64,000 nucleotides of DNA, taken from contig NC_046681.1 in the NCBI RefSeq assembly GCF_009870125.1, positions 5,283,001-5,347,000 of the forward strand, given 5' to 3'. Of the stretch, positions 63,925-64,000 are shown piece by piece (within the stretch, counting starts at the first letter, position 1; each line of letters opens with the position of its first letter). Both the position numbers and the translations under genes were made by a program. A model generated the notes under the pieces. It did no database searches. It was not told the origin of the DNA and saw only the letters and a program-made list of their open reading frames with translations. The stretch is from Drosophila pseudoobscura (Eukaryota > Arthropoda > Insecta > Diptera > Drosophilidae).

Positions 63925-64000
63925 CTGTGCGGATTAAGCCCAAAAGAAATATTCAAGAAACTGCAGAAGGAACATTCCGTGTGTTCGAGCCCCGACTTAC
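63925..64000 (-). other. Chd1: Chd1 intron, complete in the window
   Basis: It starts with GTAAGT (64000-63995 on the minus strand) and ends with GCACAG before 63924. The window edge thus coincides with an exon border. Confidence 0.75.

Overview
This window is nuclear DNA of a Drosophila species. The protein sequences are clearly those of Drosophila genes but differ enough from D. melanogaster (as I remember it) that I infer another species, plausibly of the obscura group. The gene order lilli, Rbp9, Ts, Rrp1, gammaTub23C, CG3165, CG9643, Chd1 matches what I recall of the 23C region of D. melanogaster chromosome arm 2L (Muller element B). Introns are short with GT-AG borders, and coding exons carry CAG/AAC repeats.

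Layout. Positions 1-11125 hold no credible coding exon and look like the far upstream intron of lilli, rich in microsatellites. From 11126 to about 22550 lies lilli (plus strand): a 5' UTR exon, ten coding exons encoding about 1810 residues, and a long AT-rich 3' UTR. From 22.6 to 29.3 kb is an accessory island: a decayed mariner transposase, an F-box/LRR-like gene broken by one frameshift and bracketed by two diverged 54-bp direct repeats, a broken non-LTR retrotransposon holding a large polypyrimidine tract, a decayed unidentified gene on the minus strand, and a complete 535-bp non-autonomous Tc1/mariner-type inverted-repeat element. From 29.3 to 44.9 kb is Rbp9 (plus): a 5' region with candidate non-coding exons, five coding exons (448 residues, three RRMs), then an in-frame 252-codon extension directly after the UAA stop, then a very long A-rich 3' UTR.

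From 45.4 to 64 kb genes are dense: Ts (minus), Rrp1 (minus), gammaTub23C (plus, divergent from Rrp1), a long secreted C-type lectin with a tandemly duplicated coiled coil (minus), the TREX-like exonuclease gene CG3165 (plus), a perfect 60-bp inverted repeat, the methyltransferase gene CG9643 (minus), an F-box/LRR pseudogene (minus) related to the 25-kb gene, and the 3' part of Chd1 (minus), whose 5' exons lie past the right edge.

The conserved genes are largely nuclear and growth-related (transcription elongation, chromatin remodelling, RNA binding, dTMP synthesis, base excision repair, microtubule nucleation), but they are neighbours and not an operon. The most interesting points are the Rbp9 stop-codon readthrough candidate, the perfect hairpin whose loop resembles the putative promoter of the F-box gene, the scattered F-box/LRR family, and the enlarged lectin inserted into an otherwise conserved gene order.
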